18,532 nucleotides of DNA. It comes from Selenomonas sp. AE3005 (GTDB lineage: Bacteria > Bacillota > Negativicutes > Selenomonadales > Selenomonadaceae). The stretch covers positions 1 through 18,532 of the forward strand of contig NZ_CAJODG010000039.1 in assembly GCF_905233635.1 (NCBI RefSeq), in the 5' to 3' direction. This document shows, piece after piece, positions 8,501 through 14,596 of this stretch (positions are counted from its first letter, which is position 1; each line of letters opens with the position of its first letter). A program made the translations under genes and the position numbers. Under the pieces are notes generated by a model. The model ran no database searches and was not told where the DNA came from. It saw only the letters and a list, made by a program, of their open reading frames with translations.

Positions 8501-9587
8501 GGGCCGTGTGCTGGCTGAAAACATCGACGACCCGGCTACGGGTGAACGTCTGGCCTCCATTAACGACACTGTTGATGAGGATATGGCTAAGCGCATCGAA
8601 AAGGTTCGTGACCGCGTATCCATCCGCAGCGTACTTACCTGTAAGTCGCAGTTCGGTGTCTGCATTAAGTGCTATGGCCGCGACCTGGCTAATCAGGCCG
8701 AGGTTGAAATCGGTGAGGCAGTTGGTATCATCGCTGCTCAGTCCATCGGTGAACCGGGTACACAGCTTACAATGCGTACCTTCCACTCCGGCGGTGTTGC
8801 CGGTGACGATATCACCCAGGGTCTGCCGCGTGTCGAAGAATTGTTCGAGGCACGTAAGCCGAAACATCACGCCATCATCGCTGAGATTGAAGGCCGTGCT
8901 GAGGTCGAAGATTCCGGCAAGGGTATGCGCAAAGTTATCATCGTTCCGGAAGAAGGCGAACCCCGCGAATATGCAATCCCGTATGGTGCCCGTATGGCTG
9001 CCAAGCAGGGTATGCATTTAAAACCGGGTGACAAGCTCACCGAAGGTTCTATCAATCCTCATGACATTCTGCGTGTCTGCGGTCTGCAGGCTACCCAGCG
9101 CTATCTGGTATACGAAGTACAGAAAGTGTATAAGTCTCAGGGTGTAGAAATCAACGATAAGCATATCGAAGTTATGGTCCGTCAGATGCTCCATAAGGTC
9201 AAGATTGAAGAATCTGGCAGCACGGATTTCCTGCCGGGCGAATACATCGATATCAACCAGTTCGAGACAGCCAATACCAAGGCTATCGAGGAAGACGGCG
9301 AACCCGCTGTGGCAAAACCGATTCTCCTGGGTATTACCAAGGCCTCTTTGGCCACCGACTCCTTCATGTCGGCTGCATCCTTCCAGGAAACCACCCGTGT
9401 ACTCACGGATGCCGCCATCAAGGGTAAGGTTGACCCGCTTATCGGCCTTAAGGAAAATGTTATCATCGGTAAGCTGATTCCGGCTGGTACTGGTATGAGC
9501 CGTTACCGCAACCTTAAGATTGTGGATAAGGACCCGAAACCAGTGGAAGAGGTTGAACCCGAGAATACAGATACGGTAGAAGCATAA
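5598..9587 (+). CDS. rpoC: DNA-directed RNA polymerase subunit beta'
   Basis: The 1329-residue beta' subunit starts at TTG with AAGGGAGTG (5581-5589) as ribosome binding site. The N-terminal zinc site uses Cys60, Cys62, Cys75 and Cys78. The absolutely conserved magnesium-binding NADFDGD motif has Asp449, Asp451 and Asp453. The trigger-loop region begins near residue 735 (FREGLSVSDYF) and has no large proteobacterial-type insertion. A second zinc cluster begins near Cys1015 (CKSQFGVCIKC), followed by the conserved GEAVGIIAAQSIGEPGTQ stretch. At 1329 residues it is longer than typical Bacillus beta', in part because residues about 900-1010 hold two consecutive similar 42-residue modules. It is cotranscribed with rpoB. 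Confidence 0.97.
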   Translation: MLDVNNFDSMRIGLASPDKIREWSYGEVKKPETINYRTLKPERDGLFCERIFGPTRDWECHCGKYKRIRYKGIVCDRCGVEVTRAKVRRERMGHIELAAPVSHIWYFKGIPSRMGLILDISPRALEKVLYFAYYIVLDAGNTDLAKKSLLSEKEYHDALEKYGNTFRVGMGAEAIKELLEELDLERMSEVLRKEVRTASGQKKIRAIRRLEVVEAFRKSGNKPSWMIMDVVPVIPPELRPMVQLDGGRFATSDLNDLYRRVINRNNRLKRLLDLGAPDIIVRNEKRMLQEAVDALIDNGRRGRPVTGPGNRPLKSLSDMLKGKQGRFRQNLLGKRVDYSGRSVIVVGPELKLHQCGLPKEMALELFKPFVMKKLVSSGAAHNIKSAKRMVERARPEVWDVLEDVIKEHPVLLNRAPTLHRLGIQAFEPVLTEGRALKLHPLACTAYNADFDGDQMAIHLPLSSEAQTEARILMLAANHILAPKDGKPIIVPSQDMVLGSYYLTNIRPGAKGEGKVLTGIAEALLAYQQHDLDLQAAIQCRMEGYGLVKTSLGRMIFNEILPKEIRYFYKDKETDQWCLGVLMNKKELGKLVAKCYNAFGATETAHVIDDVKNLGYHYACVAGMTVAISDVIVPPKKKTIISDTQQIVNKVERRYDRGLITEEERYHKVVDLWSKATDDVADAMMDNMDAFNPIFMMADSGARGNKQQMRQLAGMRGLMADPSGKIIDLPITANFREGLSVSDYFISSHGARKGLADTALRTADSGYLTRRLVDVAQDVIVREEDCDISTLNLVQARARLAESTFDALEILNDSLMGRLLGADVIDPATKEVLFVRDTILDEEKLAVIGEKEIREIMVRGSSLASEAAISNAMITEAITLGEPDEAARAKVKDSMIHEMSGKEVTRDVVDSANNVVVAAGTKLTAEFIDQMLASDAKEVRVRNNNVRGIEVEAIKEGDGIIESLAERIVGRVLAENIDDPATGERLASINDTVDEDMAKRIEKVRDRVSIRSVLTCKSQFGVCIKCYGRDLANQAEVEIGEAVGIIAAQSIGEPGTQLTMRTFHSGGVAGDDITQGLPRVEELFEARKPKHHAIIAEIEGRAEVEDSGKGMRKVIIVPEEGEPREYAIPYGARMAAKQGMHLKPGDKLTEGSINPHDILRVCGLQATQRYLVYEVQKVYKSQGVEINDKHIEVMVRQMLHKVKIEESGSTDFLPGEYIDINQFETANTKAIEEDGEPAVAKPILLGITKASLATDSFMSAASFQETTRVLTDAAIKGKVDPLIGLKENVIIGKLIPAGTGMSRYRNLKIVDKDPKPVEEVEPENTDTVEA

Positions 9588-9606
9588 TTCCATAAAGAAT
9601 GAATTT

Positions 9607-9651
9607 AAGGAGGGAACAATCCAGCAGGATAGTTCTCTCCTTTTTATTTTT
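9607..9651 (+). terminator. Intrinsic terminator after rpoC
   Basis: AAGGAGGGAAC (9607-9617) pairs with GTTCTCTCCTT (9632-9642), including one G-U pair, with a 14-nt loop and a T-rich run to 9651. It ends the rpoBC transcript directly before the ribosome binding site of the next gene. Confidence 0.85.
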
Positions 9652-9665
9652 AGGAGGTTTTAACG

Positions 9666-10499
9666 ATGGCAGAAGAATGTAATCACGATTGTAGTTCCTG
9701 TGGTTCAACATGTGGGGCAGATACCCGTCCAAAGGATTTGCATGAAGCACCGCATGAACTCAGCGATATTCGTCATGTGATTGCCGTGGTCAGCGGCAAA
9801 GGCGGCGTGGGAAAATCTCTGGTGACGGGACTGCTTTCGGTGGCTATGTCGCGCAAGGGCAAGCATGTGGGCATTATGGACGCGGATATAACTGGCCCGT
9901 CCATTCCCAAGATGTTTGGCGTCAGTGGTGAGGTGCAGGGCAGTGAAAAAGGCGCATATCCTGTGACTTCAGCCGGCGGCATTGATATTGTCAGCATGAA
10001 CCTGCTGCTGGAAAATACTACGGACCCCGTGGTATGGCGCGGCCCGATTATCAGCGGTGTGGTCAAACAGTTCTGGCATGATTTTATCTGGCAGGATGTG
10101 GATTACCTGTTTGTGGATATGCCGCCGGGAACCGGCGATGTGCCGCTGACGGTAATGCAGTCCATCAAACTGGACGGTATCATTATCGTTACCAGCCCGC
10201 AGGAACTCGTGTCCATGATTGTGGAAAAGGCCGTGAAGATGGCTGAGGCCATGAATGTACCGATTCTGGGGCTCGTGGAAAACATGAGCTACTTTGAGTG
10301 CCCTGATTGCGGCAAACGCCATGAAATCTACGGTCAGAGCCATATTGAAGAGATTGCCGGACAGTACAAGCTGGATGTATTGGGCAGGATTCCCATTATG
10401 CCTCAGCTGGCGGCTGAATGTGATGCCGGGCAGATTGAAACCGTTGAGGCAAATTACCTTGAAGAAGCTACAGCGAAGCTTCTCGCTTTAGATGAATAA
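9666..10499 (+). CDS. Mrp/NBP35-family P-loop ATPase, iron-sulfur cluster carrier
   Basis: This 277-residue protein belongs to the Mrp/ApbC/NBP35 group of ParA-like ATPases that hold and transfer Fe-S clusters as dimers in the cytoplasm. Visible are the deviant Walker A SGKGGVGKS (43-51), DADITGPS (72-79), the DMPPGTGD motif (151-158) and the paired cysteines of the CPDCG motif (Cys212, Cys215) that bridge a cluster in the family. The N-terminus has four extra cysteines (5, 9, 12, 16) with spacing CX3CX2CX3C, reminiscent of the NBP35 N-terminal cluster site. AGGAGG at 9652-9657 serves the ATG. It has its own downstream hairpin and appears monocistronic or expressed by rpoBC read-through. The functional assignment is by family only. 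Confidence 0.92.
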   Translation: MAEECNHDCSSCGSTCGADTRPKDLHEAPHELSDIRHVIAVVSGKGGVGKSLVTGLLSVAMSRKGKHVGIMDADITGPSIPKMFGVSGEVQGSEKGAYPVTSAGGIDIVSMNLLLENTTDPVVWRGPIISGVVKQFWHDFIWQDVDYLFVDMPPGTGDVPLTVMQSIKLDGIIIVTSPQELVSMIVEKAVKMAEAMNVPILGLVENMSYFECPDCGKRHEIYGQSHIEEIAGQYKLDVLGRIPIMPQLAAECDAGQIETVEANYLEEATAKLLALDE

Positions 10500-10500
10500 G

Positions 10501-10573
10501 TAAATACCATAACGCTACGGTGCGATACACCAAAAGGCTCTGCGAGTTTTCTTGCAGAGCCTTTTGGTATTTA
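10501..10573 (+). terminator. Large inverted repeat / terminator after the Mrp gene
   Basis: A perfect 14-bp stem (10530-10543 with 10554-10567) lies just past the stop codon. Outer sequence at 10501-10509 is complementary to 10565-10573, so a longer alternative pairing is also possible. The downstream T-tract is poor (TATTTATAT), so termination on the + strand may be modest. The rest of the gap to the next gene (10574-10710) shows no clear promoter or RNA. Confidence 0.7.
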
Positions 10574-10725
10574 TATGCACTTCATGGCGCGAGAAGGCGA
10601 TTAACTAGCAGTTCATTGCATGTTTATAAGAAGGGGGTAAATGATTTATAAAATTCCTTTGCAATCATGGATTCCGCTAAAATGAGTGTGTTGTTCTGAC
10701 ATAGTTTGGAATGGAGGTATTGCTT

Positions 10726-11346
10726 ATGGAAAAGAATAACAAAGGCACCATCTACGGCTATATCCGTGTATCCACAATTTCCCAACGGGATGATCGGCAG
10801 TGGATAGCTTTAGAGGATTTCGGTATTCCGAAGAAGTGTATCTTTGTGGACAAGCAAAGCGGCAAGGACTTTGACCGTCCAGCCTACACGAAAATGATGA
10901 AACGCCTTGGTCACGGCGATACCTTGGTGGTAAAGAGCTTGGACAGGCTGGGGCGCAACTATGACGAGATGACCCGTCAGCTGGACATCATCACCAAGGA
11001 GAAGGAGGCGGCCATTGTGGTCATTGACCTGCCGCTCCTCGATACTCGTAACAAGTACGGGGATGACCTTACGGCAAAACTCATCTCCAATCTGGTCATC
11101 CAAGTGTTTTCCTATGTTGCGGAGACGGAGCGGAACATGAACCACCAGCGCACTATGGAGGGACTGGCGGCGGCTCGGGCAAGAGGCGTGACGCTGGGCA
11201 GAAAGCCCATGGAGAAACCCAAGACCTTTCAAGCTGTCTATGCCCAGTGGGAAGCCGGAAAAATCTCCGCCCGTAAGGCGGCAGAGGCGTTGGGAGTTTC
11301 TGCGCCGACTTTCCTAAAGTGGGCTAATGCGTCAACTGATGCGTAA
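10726..11346 (+). CDS. Small serine recombinase (resolvase/invertase family)
   Basis: This 206-residue protein is a site-specific serine recombinase of the resolvase/invertase type. The catalytic domain begins YGYIRVST with the nucleophile Ser16 and Arg14; the KSLDRLGRN motif supplies Arg74 and Arg77; a helix with AETERNMNHQRT leads to GLAAARARGVTLGRK. A C-terminal helix-turn-helix spans about 177-200. Length is normal and the frame intact. ATG 10726 is chosen over ATG 10711 because GGAGG (10713-10717) lies within the longer reading and 8 nt before 10726. It stands alone, with no transposase or partner gene next to it; short inverted repeats (10637-10646 with 11366-11375) flank it. It may invert or resolve nearby DNA, but the target is unknown. 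Confidence 0.93.
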   Translation: MEKNNKGTIYGYIRVSTISQRDDRQWIALEDFGIPKKCIFVDKQSGKDFDRPAYTKMMKRLGHGDTLVVKSLDRLGRNYDEMTRQLDIITKEKEAAIVVIDLPLLDTRNKYGDDLTAKLISNLVIQVFSYVAETERNMNHQRTMEGLAAARARGVTLGRKPMEKPKTFQAVYAQWEAGKISARKAAEALGVSAPTFLKWANASTDA

Positions 11347-11387
11347 ATGTAAAAAAATCCATGGAATCATTTACACCCCATGGAATC
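11343..11387 (+). repeat. Hairpin and direct repeat at the 3' end of the recombinase gene
   Basis: GTAAATG (11343-11349) is complementary to CATTTAC (11368-11374), overlapping the recombinase stop codon. Within and after it CCATGGAATC occurs twice, at 11359-11368 and 11378-11387, a 19-bp period. CATTTAC also extends an inverted match to 10637-10646 upstream of the gene. This may be a recombinase binding or crossover site, or only a weak terminator. Confidence 0.4.
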
Positions 11388-11467
11388 CTTGATTTGCATG
11401 AAAATATCGTTGTTTTTGGTCTTATTTCGGCATTTTACTCAAAAATCCTGCTAAATAACAGAATTTT

Positions 11468-11495
11468 TTTACTGTTAATATAACGATGGTATTAT
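11468..11495 (+). promoter_or_regulatory. Possible promoter in the 11347-11561 gap
   Basis: TTTACT (11468-11473) and TATTAT (11490-11495) are separated by 16 bp and precede the truncated small secreted-protein gene by about 65 bp. The match is moderate in an AT-rich gap where chance matches are common. Apart from this and the repeat at 11343-11387, I see nothing else in the gap. Confidence 0.25.
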
Positions 11496-11532
11496 TTACG
11501 CCCTGTACTGTTAACTTGATGTAATACTATTC

Positions 11533-11649
11533 GATTGCATCACAATGGGGAGTGGACTCTAATGAATAAAAGTTTGTTAAAATCGTTAATCGTATTTTGG
11601 GTGGTCGTACTTATGCAATTAGGCAATCAGCCAAATGCCAGGATAAGCG
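11533..11649 (+). repeat. Direct repeat copy 1 (5' end of small secreted-protein gene)
   Basis: About 115 bp from the pre-start region to just past the signal-peptide codons closely resemble 13101-13217. The two copies have the same orientation and bracket the zinc-ribbon protein gene. Similarity fades after the alanine codon at the predicted signal-peptide end. Confidence 0.8.
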
Positions 11650-11663
11650 ATAATATAAATTAG
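11562..11663 (+). pseudogene. Truncated copy of a small secreted-protein gene
   Basis: This short frame encodes 33 residues: a signal-peptide-like start MNKSLLKSLIVFWVVVLMQL followed by GNQPNARISDNIN and a TAG. Its first 26 residues match the start of the broken gene at 13130 in 19 positions, and the DNA over those codons matches in 65 of 78 bases, so they are copies of one gene. Nothing of the mature protein remains here. GGGGAGTGG (11547-11555) precedes the ATG and is shared in part by the other copy. It is best read as the residue of a duplicated or insertion-disrupted gene; a functional 33-residue peptide is possible but less likely. Confidence 0.65.
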
Positions 11664-11768
11664 AAAACTTAATAGATTAGCAGTCTGACTCCTAAAATTA
11701 AATAGTAAGTAGTTATAGTGACAAATAATAGTTAATATGGTTATTTATGATTGGAGGAAAGATGAATT

Positions 11769-13094
11769 ATGAGTCTTGTAGCAGCTAAATGTACTCAATG
11801 TGGTGCGGGAATAGAAGTTGATGCAACAAAAGAGGCTGGGATTTGCAAATTTTGTGGCACTCCATTTATAACAGAGAAGGTAATTAATAACTATGTATAT
11901 AATAATAACTATAATATTGGAAATATAGAGAACGCAGTTATTCAAAGTGGCCCTAGTGAGGACAATTTATTAAAAAGAGCAGATGAATTTTTATTGAGAA
12001 ATGACTTAGAAAATGCAAGAGAGTATTATAATAAAGTTTTAGATTTAAATGTTGATAATATTAGAGCAAAACTTGGGATAGTTGATATTAATATAAGGGA
12101 ATTAGAAAGAACTAAACCGTCTGATTATAGAGGCCTTATAGAATTATATAAAGAGTATTTAATTATAGATAATAACGATTCTGCTAAGAAACAAAAATTA
12201 TATTATCTATTAATGTTAACAGCTTTTAAAGCAAATAATGAGATTGATACAAAGAAGAATGCAAAGTTACTATTCTCTGAAGTATATGACAATAATCCTA
12301 ATGAACATGATTTGAATAAGTTTTTTAAGAAATATTATGTTGGAAAGAAAGTAGTTAATTATTTTACTGTAAAAAAAATAATAGAAATTAATAGACTTGA
12401 TGAAAATGTAAGAAGGAATAATAATTATAAAGATGAATTCGCTAAACGAATCGAAGAAGTTGATTATTCGATAAATAAGGATAAAATAAAAAAACGTAAT
12501 AAAATTAATGTAGTTAATTTTTTGGTGAACGAATGTGGACTCAATTATTATCAAGCACATTATTTCGTTCACAACATATCATATGATAATATTAATGTTT
12601 ATGATAGACCGCAAAATATTCCGGATACACGTCCAGCTTCATTTCCACCTATAAAAAAAGCTAGAGGATATTTTTCAAGCTTAATGAAATCAATAAAAAA
12701 AGGAGATATAGTTGAGATTGTGATTGGGGTCGTTCTTGCACCGATTGCTTTAGTGTTAATTCCGATATTAAAAATATTAAATATTATTAGTGCAATATTC
12801 TCACCTATTTATACTATAAAGAGAATTTTGGGGATGGCTAATAGTGATAAGTGTTATATATGTGAAGAAGATATCAATACAAAGAGGAATAAAGTATTTT
12901 TTACTCATGATAAATATGCTTTCCATGAAAACTGTATTTCTTTGATGGGAATTAAATTTAGTGAGATGTTTATAGGTGAAAAAGATCTAGTCGAGATAAT
13001 TTATATTATGAAAATGTTCAGTGCGGATATAGATAAGGATAATTTAAAAAAACATCACATTTTCACTGATAAGATTGGCTTGTTTGATGATTGA
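11769..13094 (+). CDS. Zinc-ribbon protein with helical repeat region, membrane segment and C-terminal Cys/His motif (function unknown)
   Basis: I recognise the layout but no defined function. The 441-residue product starts with a zinc ribbon (Cys8, Cys11, Cys26, Cys29). A short Asn/Tyr-rich linker follows, then a TPR-like helical segment (about 62-130) and a long charged helical part (130-250). A hydrophobic stretch at about 314-347 could be one long or two short membrane segments. The C-terminus has CYIC (362, 365) with His380, His386 and Cys389, resembling a treble-clef or RING-like zinc site. Genes with a similar N-terminal ribbon plus helical repeats occur in clostridia as hypothetical proteins. 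Base use is strikingly AT-rich with AT-ending codons, unlike the rpo genes, suggesting transfer. GGAGG at 11753-11757 lies 11 nt before the chosen ATG. Confidence 0.8.
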   Translation: MSLVAAKCTQCGAGIEVDATKEAGICKFCGTPFITEKVINNYVYNNNYNIGNIENAVIQSGPSEDNLLKRADEFLLRNDLENAREYYNKVLDLNVDNIRAKLGIVDINIRELERTKPSDYRGLIELYKEYLIIDNNDSAKKQKLYYLLMLTAFKANNEIDTKKNAKLLFSEVYDNNPNEHDLNKFFKKYYVGKKVVNYFTVKKIIEINRLDENVRRNNNYKDEFAKRIEEVDYSINKDKIKKRNKINVVNFLVNECGLNYYQAHYFVHNISYDNINVYDRPQNIPDTRPASFPPIKKARGYFSSLMKSIKKGDIVEIVIGVVLAPIALVLIPILKILNIISAIFSPIYTIKRILGMANSDKCYICEEDINTKRNKVFFTHDKYAFHENCISLMGIKFSEMFIGEKDLVEIIYIMKMFSADIDKDNLKKHHIFTDKIGLFDD

Positions 13095-13100
13095 TTTTAA

Positions 13101-13217
13101 GATTTGCATTACAATGGGAGGCGTTTCTAATGAATAAAACTTTGCTAAAATCGTTAATGGTGTTTTTTATGGTTTTACTTTTGCAATTAGGCAATCAAAC
13201 CAATGCCAAGGCGGGCG
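13101..13217 (+). repeat. Direct repeat copy 2 (5' end of small secreted-protein gene)
   Basis: This is the second copy of the repeat at 11533-11649, beginning 7 bp after the zinc-ribbon gene's stop codon. It carries the pre-start region and signal-peptide codons of the broken gene at 13130. The near-abutment to the stop codon suggests that the zinc-ribbon gene and its upstream region were placed between duplicated ends. Confidence 0.8.
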
Positions 13218-13554
13218 GTATTTACATGGGGGAATATTCTAATGGATAAGTCGCCTATCTTGATACCTCATCCATCCGTACAGATAATCACTATGTACAA
13301 GGTTACCATGAAGGGGACACTTATAGTTGCTTGGTAAAAGCTGTATGGCCTAATTCTGACCAGTATGATGAAGTATCATACGAATTTTATATTGGGCAGA
13401 ATGTAGGCATAAAAAAGAATGGAAAACAAATTTACCATACGATGAGGGGGCGCTTGATTTTTTTGATAAAAACCCAGTGGAGAAAAACTTATGTGCATTT
13501 TTTGAAAGAAAACATGAACAAGAATGGAGCAATGTTCCTGAAAGAATACGGTAA
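13130..13554 (+). pseudogene. Small secreted-protein gene broken by a stop codon and a frameshift
   Basis: The frame begins MNKTLLKSLMVFFMVLLLQL, a signal peptide ending near TNAKA, and continues GGIYMGEYSNG before TAA at 13247-13249. In the same frame it continues AYLDTSSIR and further protein-like sequence to about 13435. There the better coding sequence moves to the next frame (YDEGALDFFDKNPVEKNL) and ends at TAA 13552-13554. One substitution and one single-base indel would therefore restore about 140 residues. The protein would be exported. It shares a YxDTxxIR motif and layout with the intact secreted protein just downstream. I do not recognise the family. A sequencing error could mimic the frameshift but is unlikely to explain both defects. 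Confidence 0.7.
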
Positions 13555-13583
13555 TATATATTTTTTTAGAGAGGAGTAATATC

Positions 13584-13976
13584 ATGAAAAAGATATTTTT
13601 AGCTTTGGGGATTGCATTTGCATTACTAATAGTACCGCAGTGCTCAGAAGCATCACATCAATACATAGGCACAATTGGAAATAACACTTGTTATGTAGAT
13701 ACGGATACAATTAGACATTTTGATGCATGGATGGTTTTTGCAACAGTTATCAGTGTTTCCCAAGAGGGATATAAAAATTTTCTTGAATATAAAATAACAG
13801 TAAATACGGATTATGAAACTAAAACAGAACATTGGGTTTACTCGACAAAAGGCAATATCACTGAATATCGTATAAGTTACAATAATCCTTCAGGATATTT
13901 GAGAGATTGGCTCGTTAATGTTTATGGCTGGTGGCCTAAATATCGTCAAGGTACTCCTATGCATCCAGTAGATTAA
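13584..13976 (+). CDS. Small secreted protein of unknown function
   Basis: This 130-residue protein starts with a clear signal peptide (MKK, hydrophobic core about 4-18, likely cleavage after SEA near residue 24). The Cys at residue 20 is not in a convincing lipobox. The mature part is about 105 residues and rich in Tyr, Trp and Thr, with YVDTDTIR near residues 37-44 that parallels YLDTSSIR in the broken gene just upstream; this suggests distant paralogues arranged in tandem. GAGAGGAG (13569-13576) provides a good ribosome binding site 7 nt before the ATG. The two mature cysteine positions seen in secreted binding proteins are not evident. No domain is recognised; a cell-envelope or periplasmic role is inferred from export only. 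Confidence 0.75.
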   Translation: MKKIFLALGIAFALLIVPQCSEASHQYIGTIGNNTCYVDTDTIRHFDAWMVFATVISVSQEGYKNFLEYKITVNTDYETKTEHWVYSTKGNITEYRISYNNPSGYLRDWLVNVYGWWPKYRQGTPMHPVD

Positions 13977-13997
13977 AAATACTGGTCGCATCATGCC
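13975..13997 (+). repeat. Half-terminator repeat after the secreted-protein gene
   Basis: AAAAATACTGGTCGCATCATGC here nearly equals 14543-14565, the left arm and loop of the terminator after the flgE fragment (one substitution, one missing base). The right arm is absent here. This looks like a terminator cut in half at a rearrangement junction next to the flgE fragment. Confidence 0.55.
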
Positions 13998-14062
13998 TAG
14001 CCTTTCATAAATGAGCAAATGAATAAGTAGCATTTGGCACCTATATCAATATTATAGGGCAT

Positions 14063-14518
14063 ACGAGCAAGAAAGGTGGACAAAGTATTACTGTGGATTT
14101 CACAAAAGTAACCCAATATCTTAGTGACACCACAGTAACCGCGACAAGTAACGGTAATGCCAGCAAGACACTAAAAGACATTCAAATTGATGCCAAGGGG
14201 ATAATTACGGGCATATATACGGATGGTACACGCCGCTTAGAGGCACAAGTTGCTTTGGCGCATTTTAGCAATTCGGCAGGTCTATTAAAGACTGGCACGA
14301 GCCTTTATCAGGAAAGTGCCAATTCTGGTACGCCCTTAACGATTAAAGCTGGAGAGTTTGGTACTGTCCTGACTCCGGGGGCACTTGAGATGTCGAATGT
14401 AGATATAGCAAATGAATTTGCGGATATGATTATAACCCAGCGCGGTTTCCAGTCTAACGCTAAAACCATAACCGTTGGGGATGAACTGATAGAAACTGCC
14501 ATAAATATGAAGCGCTAG
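14063..14518 (+). pseudogene. flgE: Flagellar hook protein FlgE, 3' fragment
   Basis: About 150 codons encode the C-terminal end of the flagellar hook protein. Diagnostic stretches are ITVDFTKVTQY, the YTDGTRRLEAQVALAHFSN segment, the SANSGTP motif and the C-terminal D0 helix with LEMSNVDIANEFADMI, TQRGFQSNAKTI and INMKR, which is a textbook FlgE end. FlgE is usually 400 residues or more, so the N-terminal D0 and most of D1/D2 are absent. An in-frame stop (14024-14026) lies upstream and there is no well-placed ribosome binding site; the GTG at 14093 is inside the homology. It stands alone without other flagellar genes and ends with its own terminator. It is a relic or transplanted fragment, not a working gene. 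Confidence 0.85.
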
Positions 14519-14542
14519 TATGGTGGGCTATACATTATGATA

Positions 14543-14578
14543 AAAAATACCGGTCAGCATCATGCGACCGGTATTTTT
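14543..14578. terminator. Bidirectional terminator between the flgE and serC fragments
   Basis: AAAAATACCGGTC (14543-14555) pairs perfectly with GACCGGTATTTTT (14566-14578) around a 10-nt loop. T-runs on both strands allow termination of the + strand flgE fragment and the minus strand serC fragment, which converge here. Confidence 0.85.
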
Positions 14579-14596
14579 AGTGAACTTACTTACAAA

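Noticed and set aside
6984..9017. A 677-codon open frame on the minus strand opposite rpoC
   Set aside because: It is another shadow of biased codons in rpoC, without a ribosome binding site or known domain.
10711..10725. Upstream ATG for the serine recombinase
   Set aside because: The Shine-Dalgarno sequence lies inside these codons and at the right distance from ATG 10726.
11343..11387. CRISPR-like repetition of CCATGGAATC
   Set aside because: There are only two copies of 10 bp with a 19-bp period and no further units, so it is not an array.
13331..13579. A separate 82-residue protein starting at GTG/ATG inside the broken secreted-protein gene
   Set aside because: It is in frame with the signal peptide at 13130 and has no ribosome binding site of its own, and its second half is less protein-like than the neighbouring frame. 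It is better read as part of one pseudogene.
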